NCBI GenBank assembly: GCA_038380795.1
Contig: CM076266.1
Span: forward strand, 45,282,425 to 45,346,424
Length of the DNA stretch: 64,000 nucleotides
DNA from: Pyrocephalus nanus
Lineage: Eukaryota > Chordata > Aves > Passeriformes > Tyrannidae
Direction: 5' to 3'
The translations under genes were made by a program, and so were the position numbers. Under the pieces are notes generated by a model that saw only the letters and a program-made list of their open reading frames with translations, had not been told where the DNA came from and made no database searches. Positions 38,101 through 49,100 of this stretch are shown in pieces; the first letter of the stretch is position 1, and every line of letters starts with the position of its first letter.

Positions 38101-39243
38101 CCCAGAAAATAAAAACTTTCAAAATATCTTGTTCTATGCATTCTAATTCGAGGAGCAACCAAACGTTTTAAACAAAAAAAAAATTGTTTTTAAAAAATAA
38201 ATATCTCTTACAAGTTATTTTTTTTCTTCTTTAATTGCTTAATGAAAGAAATAAGTATTGTTCATCTGTTACCTACATCCTATCTACATCATCTCTCCTA
38301 TTTAATAACATGTAAGGTCCCTTCCATATGGTTATTTTGCCTTCCTGTGAGGCTCTTTTTTTTTTACATGATATAGAGATGACTGCTTTGTACCCTGGAG
38401 ACACTTAGAAAAGGAATGATTTCAGTCTGCTGTGTGGGGAGGCACCTGAAAAAGTTGTTACGTGGGATGGCCCCAGAGGCTGAAATTACTACCTAGCTTT
38501 GATATATTTTTTTCTGAAAAAGAAAAAAACAGCTGCCAATTTCTCTTATTTCTGCAAATAAGAGAGTCAGGAATTCTGTTCAAAAGAAAAAACATGGGAG
38601 GACCCAAAAGTCCAAGCCACTGCAAAACTACATTTCTCATGAGGATGGCTTCAGGTCTTTGAAACTCTTCTGGGATATTGTAGACCTGGGAGAATACAGT
38701 TTATGTGGAAAGCGAATTCATATCTAATATGGGGAAGAAGAAAGTATCTCAAACTTGAATAGCAGGAAAGGATTTCACCAAAATATTTTTTCATAGCTGT
38801 CCATTTTGCACAGTATTTCTGTGTAAGTAACGGGGGATAATTCAGCCCTCAGTGTAAACTGTAGTATAAGTATGTTTAACACAAAAGTGTATTTTCAAAC
38901 AGCAAGATTTTGAAGCAATTTATATTACAGTTTTTCTTTTTTTTTTCCTTTCCTTTTTATTTTCTTTTTGCAATATCAGAAGTAAATGCTCTCTACTTCT
39001 CATATTTTTTTCATTAATTAACTAGCTGATGGGCTATGGCCACTTCCACAGCTCGTTGAGCAGCCTAATATTAATATCATGTAGTTTTGTCACTTTTCCA
39101 AAATGCTATATAGCTTCTACTCTATAAATAAAACAGCAAATTATTAATGAGAAAAAGTGTCTATGTCTTTTTACCAGTGTTTTTTTGGGGGAAGGAAGGG
39201 ATTGGATTAAAAATGTTTTATGTGTGCTAAAGACAGAAGAGTT
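38101..39243. other. Non-coding AT-rich stretch
   Basis: No gene is recognised. Short A and T runs occur, for example T-rich DNA at 38934-38970. Confidence 0.55.
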
Positions 39244-39286
39244 TAAAAAAAGAAAAAGCAAAACAAAACAAAACCAAAAACAAACA
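39244..39286. repeat. A-rich (AAAAC)n low-complexity tract
   Basis: An A-rich stretch with several AAAAC units. The frame across it is Lys/Gln-rich for that reason. Confidence 0.9.
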
Positions 39287-39489
39287 GATGAACTAGTAAA
39301 CCCAGTATGTGAAAGAACTCTTGCAATCAAGCAATTAGAATCAAACAGTTGGATGAGAAACATTTTAGCTTACATGCCTAGAAAAATACTGATGAAAAGA
39401 CAAAACAAGATATTTTTCGTATGGGTTAGATTTATGGAGAAAATGTAAACAAAGCAAGATGATGGGTGCTGGACCTCATAACATATGGG

Positions 39490-39874
39490 CAGGGACCAAG
39501 GGAGCTCCCTTTATTTAGAGGGAAGAAGATCCCCAAAGAAGGGGGTCTAATTGCAGTCTTCAAGTATTTAATGGGAAAATAAAAAGATGGGCGCCAGACT
39601 CTTTGCAGGTACTCAGTAAAGAGATTAGATGCTTTCGGAACAATTTTTGATGAGGTAAATTCTGATTGCATAGAATGACAAAAAAAAAAAATATAATGAG
39701 AGCTGCCTGGACAGGCTACAGAGCCTTTGTCTTTGGAAATAATCAAAACTCAAAAGAAAATGGTCCTGAGCAAGACACAACAATGAAGCCAGAGTTCCTA
39801 TGAACAGGACATCACCTAGGGCATAAATGACCTCCAGAGGTCTCTTCTATCCTAAATTATCCCATGATTGTATA
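39490..39874 (+). mobile_element. Old CR1 LINE 3' region
   Basis: The sense-strand CR1 3' end lies on the plus strand but is strongly diverged. 'ggggtctaattgcagtcttc' with 'aagtatttaatggg' corresponds to the end of ORF2 (LI..F.YL). 'gctgcctggacaggctac' and 'agagcctttgtctttgga' match the usual 'gttgtggagtct' region. 'tgacctccagaggtctcttc' precedes the decayed terminal octamer 'cccatgattgtat'. An A run at 39680-39691 was gained afterwards. No intact frame remains. Confidence 0.82.
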
Positions 39875-40951
39875 AAATAAGAAATGTATAGTTCTGTGGA
39901 TTTGTTTTTTGTTTTGTTTGTCTTGTTTATTTGCGTGTTTCGTATCTTAAACATAGCTAATCACACCCAGTTTGAGAAAACAGAGATTTGAAGACTGAGA
40001 AAGAATAAAAAAATAAAGTAGGTATCAATTTTCCCTGGGATGACTAATTTGGTGGGGATGTATTTGTATGACATTGTTACTTGCTTTTAAGCTCTGCGTG
40101 GGTTTGACCTTCCTGAACTTGTGGGAAAAGGGTACCTGGTCTTGTCTGAGTAGCTTGTGTCTGAGTAGCTGTGACTGAGCCCACAGAGGCCATCTGTGTT
40201 TCCTGACTGAAGTTTATGAAACAATACTTTGCCACTAATAGGACCATTAGGTTTGAATGGCTCTGTTCAGGATATGGAGTTGCTGGAGCTGTAGAATGGA
40301 AATTCCCCCATGGAAAAGTGAAAATGGGAAGAGACTCTTTTATCTATTTGGAAAGCTCAAAAGACTATGATACAACAGTCAGTGGAGGGACCTAGAAGAA
40401 TTGTCTGATCTAAAGTACAAAGCACAAAGAGCAGAGACCAGTGTTCATATGGGCAATGAGAACACTGAGACTGTAATCAACAGTTTTTTTCCCTAGTCTG
40501 TAACTTCTTTCAGGAAGAAAGTGTAATTTTGTGTTTCTTTATTTCACAGTCAATTTATTCAGAATGGTCTTGTCTGAAGGGAGCATGTTAAGGCACTGGA
40601 ACTTTGGAAATGGTACAGATCTTGACAGTCCACTGCTCTAAAGGGTGTAGATACATTACAAATGCATGCGGAGGCCAACAGACATTTACACACACACACA
40701 TATATATGCATATGAAGTATATATAAATCTATATAGTGTACTATGCTGAAAAGACTGAGGTGTAAGAACAATCCTCAGCACATCCAAAGATGTCAAAGAA
40801 GTACACTGTCCTATACTTTGACAGACTAATTGCAGGATAAATTTTGTTCAGAAAGCATGGCTAGACTGAGACATACTTACTGGAAAAATATCAGAGTTCT
40901 CAGGTGCTGTAATTTGTTATTATTAGGAAAGAGAATAGCTAAGTGAAGAAC
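39875..40951. other. Non-coding stretch with a CA/TA microsatellite
   Basis: A short CA then TA/ATAT tract lies at about 40687-40736. An imperfect duplicate of TGTCTGAGTAGCT lies at about 40145-40172. No gene is recognised. Confidence 0.55.
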
Positions 40952-41821
40952 AGAATCATAGAATCATAGAATAGATTGGGTTGGCAAAGACCTCCAAGAT
41001 CATCGAGTCCAACCCCTGATCCAACTCCAATTACTATATCATGGCACTAAGGGCCACATCCAATCTCTGTTTAAAAACCTCCAGGGAGGGTGAATCCACC
41101 ACCTCTCTGGGCAGGCCGTTGCAATGCCTGATTACCCTCTCTGTAAAGAATTTCTTCCTAACATCTAACTTAAACCTCCCCTGGCAGAGCTTGAGCCCAT
41201 GTCCCCTTGTCCTGTTGTTGGTTGCCTGGGAAAAGAGACCAACCCCCACCTGGCTATAACCTCCCTCAAGTAGTTGTAGAGAGTGATGAGGTCACCTCTG
41301 AACCTCCTCTTCTCCAGGTTAAACAACCGCAGCTCCCTCAGCCTCTCCTCACAGGACTTGTGCTCAAGTCCCTTCACCAGCCTGGTTGCTCTTCTCTGGA
41401 CCTGCTCCAGCACCTCAATGTCCTTCTTGAACTGAGGGCCCCAGAATTGGATACAATACTCAAGGTGTGGCCTCACCAATGCAGAGTACAGGGGAAGGAT
41501 CACTGCCCTGCTCCTGCTGGCCACATTGTTTTCCTGATGCAGGCCAGGATGCCATTGGCCTTCTTGGCCACCTGTGCACACTGCTGGCTCATGTTCAGCC
41601 TCCTGTCAATCAGCACCCCCAGGTCCCTTTCCACCTGGCTGCTCTCCAGCCACTCTGTGCCCAGCCTGTAATGCTTCAGGGGGTTGTTGTGGCCAAAGTG
41701 CAGGACCCGGCACTTGGCCTTGTTGAACTTCATTCCACTGGAGTCAGCCCATCTCTCCAGTCTATCCAGTCCCCTCTGTAGAGCCCTCCTGCCTTCCGGC
41801 AAGTCGACACTGCCTCCCAAG
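40952..41821 (-). mobile_element. CR1 LINE, 5'-truncated, relatively well preserved
   Basis: This is about 0.87 kb of the CR1 3' part, inserted in minus orientation. The 3' end carries two perfect octamer units (AGAATCAT on the plus strand, 40952-40967). Upstream is the 3' UTR, then late ORF2 read in three frames. Minus-strand frame 41820-41500 contains [24 protein letters not shown] and LGVLID (the post-catalytic RT region). Frame 41581-41165 continues with [13 protein letters not shown] and [14 protein letters not shown]. Frame 41249-41034 holds [14 protein letters not shown] and the last ORF2 residues. Thus one frameshift lies near 41515-41530 and another near 41230. The RT catalytic core and endonuclease are absent, because truncation begins just before '[10 protein letters not shown]'. 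It is more GC-rich than its surroundings and is dead as an element. Confidence 0.95.
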
Positions 41822-44089
41822 TGAACAGCAATGCAATGAAACTACTTTCTCAATAATAAACCAATACACTAATCAGCTAAAATTTTGTTGCACTATTTTG
41901 CATTTGTGACCAGACAAATCACATTGATGAAGTTTTCTTTAATTCACCCACAATTTTGCCAGTCTGGCCAGTGTAATTCTTCGCGTATTTTTATAATTGA
42001 TTCTCGAATCAGAAGTTTACAGATCACAACCACAGCACGTACATACATATGGAAGAGAATCTATGAGAGGACTTAGAGAGCCAGAATTTTCTGCTGTGTC
42101 TATGGAGAAGAAAAGAGAAATCCTTAATCATCCTGAAGGTGACATGAACAGAAGTCAAGATTGCAATAAAAAAGGAGGTTACTATGAAGCAAGTACATAG
42201 AATATTAGAATTAGTGAAGACCTAATCTCTGTGGATCAAGAAAATATTGAACCGCACAATTTCAGTCAAATGAAAAGAATTCCGAAACTACTTGAAGGAA
42301 CAGTGCCACCATTACAACCAAAAGGGTTATAACAGGGGCAATGGTTATTGCTCACCTGGAGTGCCAACTAGGTCTGCATTTCTTTTCTTTTAAACAAGGA
42401 AGATTGATGTACAAAAGCATGCCCAGATCACAGCACAGTCTGAAATTCTTTTACAGCTCAGTACAGAGGTTAAGTTGGAGCATGTTGCTTATATAGACCT
42501 GTATAAACCTGGGATTTTTCTGGCCCCAAACATCATGTTGCAGCAATGAACTTACTTAAGAACTTGCTTCATGATAGCAAATGTAACTTTCTAATGATAT
42601 ATGAAATTTTCTTTGCCCCAGCACTCTTCAGAAAAAGAAGAGTCTGAAAACGATCATCACTGCTTGGAATAGCCTAACAGTGGTAAGCAGAAGGGCAAGA
42701 AACTCTTTCCTCATAGAGCAATATACACCAGTCAGTCTGGGCCTGAACTATCTTGCTGTCTTTTTCAGCTGTACTCTGATGTGTGTATCATAAACCTCTT
42801 GGTCATATACCAACACAAAGTGAAACAGTACTCCTTATCTACAGTAATGATGATGATGCTGTATCAGCTAATCTGTTGGTAGGGACTCTACACTGATGAC
42901 TCTGAAGTGACTGAATGGTAAAGTATGAATATTGCCTTTAAAATAGTCTTTGAATATCTTTTAATCATGCTATCATTTTTGTGACTTCTTTTCCTTACTT
43001 TGGAAGGCATTTGGTGTGCTTTTTCCTATTAACATTCTATTAGTTTGTCTTTACTGAGAATTACATTTGCTGAGTGTTGCATAGATTTTCTTTTGGCTTT
43101 GGTGGTATCAATGAAAACATTATTCTTCTCCCAGTGCTCATGAAATGGCACAGGAGTTGTGAACTATAGTTGTAGTTGGCTTGATTAGGAAAAATCAAGA
43201 AATCTTGGCAAAAAAAAAAAAAAAAGGAAGATTATGCTGGAAGTATTCAACTCTGAAATTTCATTCCAGGTTTCTTCATCTGGAGAGTTTATGCAATGAC
43301 TCTGCAGGAATGGACCTGATCAGATTAGTGATATATTACAGAAAGCGGTGAACCTTAACTAGGGAAGTGCTCTCCCCAAGATGATTTTATGACACCCTAT
43401 TAGGCAGTGCAAGGTGGTGTAGATCTCATATCACAGTTTTTTGACTCAACATTTGATGTCATTAACTCTGGTAGAAAAGCTGCTGTTCTCATTTTAAGGA
43501 GTTTTGAACACATGAAGCTGTAGGTATAGAGTAACCTGAACATAAAGAAGGAAACAAATTATTATTAGGGACCTCTATTACATATGAGAAACAGTAGAGA
43601 AAGTAATAAAAAATGCCTTCACTGTGGAGTCACAAAGATAGTCTTGGAGTAGCAAAAGAAGAAATAGGTTTGGATCACGACTGCACACACAAAGAGTGTG
43701 TCTGAGCTGCCTGAGCTGCCATTTGACTGTCAATCTCCCTGAAGCACTGGTACCAAACTAGGCTTCAAGTCCACCTTTAGTTCTGATAGGAAGTCTGAAG
43801 TAGAAAACCGATGTGCAGCCATATGAGGAGTCCAATGGAGGAGTAGATAGTACAGGTTGAGAAATCAACATTTCTTCACAAAGTTCTTTTAGGCTAGGGC
43901 TGAAATTAAAAAGAAGAAAGGGAGCTCTGGCTAGCTTTTTGAGAAGATCTGACCGTGTGCCCAGAGAAGGATCCAGGCTGTGTTTTGATAGCTGTGGAAA
44001 AGCTACTCCCACCCTTCCTATTACTTTTAAGGTCAATAAAAGACATGACTTCCTGATTTTAAAGGGTAAACCCCATTTAGCAAAAGACT
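41822..44089. other. Non-coding stretch
   Basis: No gene is recognised. A poly-A run lies at about 43210-43224. The frames at 41997-42200 and 43758-44036 show no domain. Confidence 0.5.
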
Positions 44090-44128
44090 TGTAAGAATTA
44101 TAGGAATCCTGTAAGAATTATAGGAATC
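44090..44128. repeat. Tandem duplication of a 20-base unit
   Basis: The unit beginning TGTAAGAATTATAGGAATC occurs twice back to back (44090-44109 and 44110-44128) without mismatch over the shared bases. The perfection suggests a recent local duplication. Confidence 0.95.
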
Positions 44129-45398
44129 TCACTTCACCACAACAGCAGTATTATTGAGTATGGATTGAGATATCTGCTCTCAGAATCTAGGTATCCAGAA
44201 AAATCTTAATAAAATCCATCAATCTTTTCACTGGTCGCTCCTGCATCTTTTTTTTCAGGATAGATACCATTTCCACCATACACTTGGTTGTCAAATATCC
44301 AAGCAGGGCAAATATAGTCATGTGATGTTAGAATTACAATTATTAAAACAGCTGATTTGCCTCTGATGTGAATATTCCTAGGGAAGAAATTTTAATCAAG
44401 CCAGCACCATACGGACAAGAGATATTTGGATCAAACAGAAAAAAGAGTTATTAACAAGAAGTGACGAGTATAAGTTATTGTTTTGCTGGAAAGCAGATAG
44501 AAATTTACTCCTGTGTCTAAAGATTTTGAATCTGCAGAACCTTCAGTACAAAAAAATTAATTGCTAACACAGAAGGAATAATAAGGCTCTCATTTCTCTA
44601 AACCTTTGCAAAACCAGGTCAAAAGTAGTAACACTTTACGTTTTATATCTCAAGGGAGTTCTAATTTTTGCTTTCAAAGAGCTCATTACTGGGTTTAGAG
44701 CATATTATAAAACTCTAGACATTGAAAATCTAGCGGTGAAATCAACAGCAAGAAAAAAAAAAGAGCTTGTTGCTTAATATTAATAAACAAAAATGCATTT
44801 TAGTTGTGTTACAGGAGCTGACGCCTTAGGGTAGCTGCCAATCAAGCCATGTTTTATGTTTCTTATTACCTTGCTATTAAAAACATTCAAGGTTACTATG
44901 GAAACTTGGATTTTATCACATGGTACTTTTTCAGGGTTTCAATTCATAAACATGCTATTAAAGAAATATTTCTGAATGCTGTGCACTTTTGCATTTCTTA
45001 ATATTTTGAAGGAAAATATTTTTAATTCACAGTCAAACTGCCTATTAGGCATATTTTTATTTTGATTTTAAGAATACACAATAGACTGTATTAATTAAAG
45101 TATAAGACCTTATTCACTCCCCAAATCTTCAATTCTACAAAATAAACTGGAAAAAACCCTTACCATTTTTAGTCATGATAAGCATATCATTATTTTAGAT
45201 CCCAACATGCAAAATTGTTGCATTTTAAATATACTCCTACTTTTTCTTCCATTATTATGGGGTTTATGATTGTATTTTTTAAAAGAACTCTAAATGTTTT
45301 ATTAAAATTCATTATTACTATACATTTAATTTGTATTCATGACTATTCTCTTTTCAGGCATATAAAGCAAAAATTGGATTCTTTTTTTGGAAAATAAC
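44129..45398. other. Non-coding stretch, possibly with a conserved element
   Basis: No gene is seen. About 44800-44960 is less repetitive and contains an X-box-like palindrome (listed separately). It could be a conserved non-coding element, but I cannot test conservation. Confidence 0.4.
44892..44905. promoter_or_regulatory. RFX X-box-like site
   Basis: GTTACTATGGAAAC resembles the RFX-factor X-box, an imperfect inverted repeat of the form GTTRCC-AT-GGYAAC. Two inner positions differ. No transcription start is visible nearby, so any role would be as a distal element. A match of this quality is also expected by chance in a large genome. Confidence 0.25.
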
Positions 45399-45461
45399 TT
45401 CTGTTCTTGATATAATTGTAAATATATGAAATTCTGTTCAGTATAATTGCAAATATATGAA
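45399..45461. repeat. Imperfect tandem duplication of a ~31-base unit
   Basis: Two adjacent copies share TTCTGTTC, then TATAATTG.AAATATATGAA. They differ by a few substitutions and a small indel near 'ttga/ag'. Confidence 0.85.
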
Positions 45462-46122
45462 GTGTAGTTACGGCTTGATTACGTCAGATGTATAATGTGT
45501 ACATAAAGGTACATAAACCTCATTAATGTCCAGATTTTACAGTTATTTGGCAGAATGAGCCAAAATCTAAAGTGATACTCCAACGGAGATGAGTAGTAGA
45601 CACTCAGCAAAACAAATTAACAATATTCCTACAAAGGCAAGAGCAGGATTTCTCCAAGTCAGTTGACTCATATTTAGTCAAGAGAGTCTATCAGAGTCAG
45701 TTTAGAAACTGATGGAAGAAATTAAGCTTGTAAGCACAGGTTTTTAAATCTGGATGTTGTATTTGATTTGGAATAGATTCCTCACCTAGATGTTTATCGA
45801 AGAAATAGAAGATAATGAAATTTTTTCTTTGGAACCAGTGAGTTTACTAATTTGCTGAAAGAGCGAGCAGGAGATTTCACAAACTTAAATCTCAGATTCT
45901 TCCAACTGCAGGAAACAAAAGTAACAAAAATAGCATGATTAAGAAGTGGGCTGTGCATACAGATGTGAGCTATGAAAGAAAAGAACATTTAAAGAAACAC
46001 TAGCACAATAAATATATGAATAGTGAATTCTGGTCAAATTTTGCATTTCCATACTTTTTAAATTTTCAGGCATCCTGCCACTTTTTACCCCATGAAGCTT
46101 ACACTCTTATTCTCCAGTCTGT
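45462..46122. other. Non-coding AT-rich stretch
   Basis: No gene or repeat family is recognised. Confidence 0.55.
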
Positions 46123-46190
46123 TGTATATAATTCTCCTAATATTTACATATATATAATTCTTCTACTATATACAATTCTCCTATTATATA
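46123..46190. repeat. Imperfect AT-rich tandem repeat (about 22-base period)
   Basis: Three diverged copies of a TATA.AATTCT.CTA-type unit occur in succession, followed by ATATAC. This is probably slippage-derived. Confidence 0.7.
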
Positions 46191-49100
46191 CAGCCTAGTG
46201 TATATAATAATTTGTCTCATAAGACAGCATAGTCTTCTCATAAATACACCACTTGTATTTCAGTGAGAATTACATTTATTTCAATTACAATTTTATTATT
46301 AACAATTATTATTTATTGGATGCCAGTATTAAACAAAGGGCAGTAAAAATTGTATAACATTAGTGATTCTATTTGAAATCAATGTTTTACATACTTGCTT
46401 TTGTTTGTATACATCAAAGTTGTGGTGAGTTAGTAATCATAGACAGCAATAAACTACAAACTCAAATTAAAACCTACAGTGTTGTGGAGTGAATGATCCT
46501 TTTACAGAGTGGAGAAGTGCTGAGATAGACTACACAGTCTGCCGCCTTCATTTCAAAGATATTAGTCCATGTAATAGGCACAGGAAACCACAGTGGATCA
46601 TGCTCTTCTTTTGTCTTAGAGTCAGAACAGCTGGATAAAAATAAAATTAAGTAGGTTCAGGAGAAGTCCCCATTTCTAAATTGTTAATAGTGAGGTAGAA
46701 AAGGCCCATATAAGTTAGGGAAATCAGGGTTTTTTTTGCCTAGATATGCTAGAAGTGGCACTGTAGCACTCTATGACGCTGGAGATTTATGTTTTTGACC
46801 ATGAATTGCCTCTGTTATCAGTCCTAAAGAAGACAGAAACCTGCAAAAATTTGCTATTCCATATGCTTCTTTTGAGGAGCCCAGGTCTGATACGAGCTAC
46901 CCATTCTCCCTTCCTTGGGAGGCCCAAAACATTGCAAACAGGACGTTCTAACAAAGAGAAACAAATATTTTTCATGGTACTCTAATTGCTGATTATTTTT
47001 ATAATTTAGGCTGCTTGGTCAGCTTCTGGCAGTTTCTTGTTTACTGTGTAGAGTATAATCCGGTCCCCAACAAGAGATGGGTACCTTACCTGAGGTCTGC
47101 TTCTCACTGCCTTGCAGCAAGTGCTGAGCAGTGCATTGCAATCAGTCAAGAATATTTAAGTGAAGCGTTTGCTTTTTCCAAAGCACTGTCTTACTCTCTC
47201 TCTCAAGCCTCACCTCCACACTCACTTAATATACTACTCCTCCATCTTTATACTGTGCTGCTTTTTTACTAACATTGCAGAGATATTGTTTAAATGGGTT
47301 CAGCAAGCAGTTGTTTCCACCGGGTTACCTTTTTTCCCTTTGCTGACACCTTTTCTACACGAGCAGCAGACTGCATTGCTGCTGCCACTGCTGGAGTCTG
47401 AGAAACAATTTCACAGTGAGGATTTGCTTTTTTTTCCTCTACAGCCTGCTTGACAGTGATGCATGAGGAGGCTACTGTGAGCAAGTGTTGGCCTCCTCCC
47501 TCTCGCTACTGACACAGCCATTACTTCTAGCTTTGTCACACCTTATAGAAGATCACACTAGACCTGAGGATTTTGCTTTGGTGACCGCTGTTTCTCTCTG
47601 ACACTCTGCTCTAAGTGGAATCATTGAACCCTACTTTCCTATAGTAACATCATGCCTTTCTTTCAATTTTCTGGTAAATAACTATTCCGTCTTCTGCTTG
47701 GATGGTTACGTACATGAGGTCTAAATAAAGAGAAATGGAGGAAAGGCAGAAAAACAAGCATCTTACCCTGACAACCAGAGAACAGCATGTTCCTCAGATG
47801 TCTTGTCTATCTTATGACAAGTTAGATGTTGCTTTAATTTGTGGTAGGAAATAGGGTTTTTGTCTGTTGAAAATAGTAATCATGAAGTCTTTGTGGGAGT
47901 ATGGGCAAAGATCTCTGAGGTTACAGTTGTTCATTTAAAGGTAACACTGAGCCAGGAAAGGATTGCCAATTAAAATGCAGTCAATAAAATCAGGGTAAAG
48001 AAAATAAACTTACCAAACTTAGGACTGGGAAAATGCCTGTTCTTGCTGGCTCTGCATCATGTTTCCTGTCACACTGGGCAAGTCGCACTAAGAAATCAAC
48101 CACAATAGTGACAGCTGATGCTTCACCATATGGGAATAAACTTGGAGCAGACTGGAGGATACAATGTATCTATAATTCATTCCTAATAGAAAATTTTTTA
48201 CAAAAATTCTTTTCAATATAGAAGTTGATGTCAAGTGAAAATCCTTCATTTAGGTATAAAACTATGCATCCCAGAGAAATTTACCTCTATTTTTTAATAA
48301 AATGAAAACTCTAGAAAGCCCCTTCTTTACAAAAAATCCTTTTTTTATCAATAAAAAGGTAAAATGAATATTTTAGCAGAAAAAAAAAAAATCTTCCTTT
48401 ATTACTTCTTTTTTGGTCCAGATCTCAATTTTTCTATCCCTTCTCCTATTTTTATCAAGTCCTCCTCCTTTCTTATCTTTGATCTCTAGGCTCAAGGCCT
48501 CCTGACTACCCCTGGACTGGGAAGAAGTCTTCCTGTCTTTCACAAGTGAGTAAGAAAAAGAATGGATAATGAATATGAGAATGACATTCTAATAGAGAAA
48601 AGATGAGAGAGCATTTACTATCTTCAGCCCATGGGAATTTTACTTTGATTTTTAGTTTCCCACAGGTCTTTGTATACCATATCCAAGCATATCAAGTGAG
48701 ATATGCTTAACTTCAGACAGAAAATCTACATTATAGTTATGGAGATTCTGCGCAAAAAAGGTGGTGCAAGACGATAGATGAATAACAACTAAGTTCAGAT
48801 ATCCAACTGTCTTAAGATCCCTTAAAATCTAGCTGCAAGTTAAAGACATGTTTAGAGGTTAGGCAGACAGATACCACTGTTTTGTGATTACTGCTTGTTC
48901 AGCCTTTGACTTTTGATAACAGACTTAACTAACAACTAATAAAAAAGTTATTCTATATTTAAGCACATCTGGGATCAAGATAAAATATATTGAATTGCAT
49001 GATAGAGACCAGCTGGTATTTTCGTTGTCAGAGTAATACCATCTTATTTTTTCTCCAAGCATCTGCTGCATCAGCAAACAGAACTGTACTGGATATACAG

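Noticed and set aside
37928..38162. Minus-strand frames with a repeated Gly-Trp-Leu-Val motif
   Set aside because: The periodicity is produced by the CCAA tetranucleotide repeat.
41041..41781. Plus-strand frames of up to 154 codons over the 41 kb CR1
   Set aside because: They are antisense shadows of CR1 ORF2, which is coded on the minus strand.
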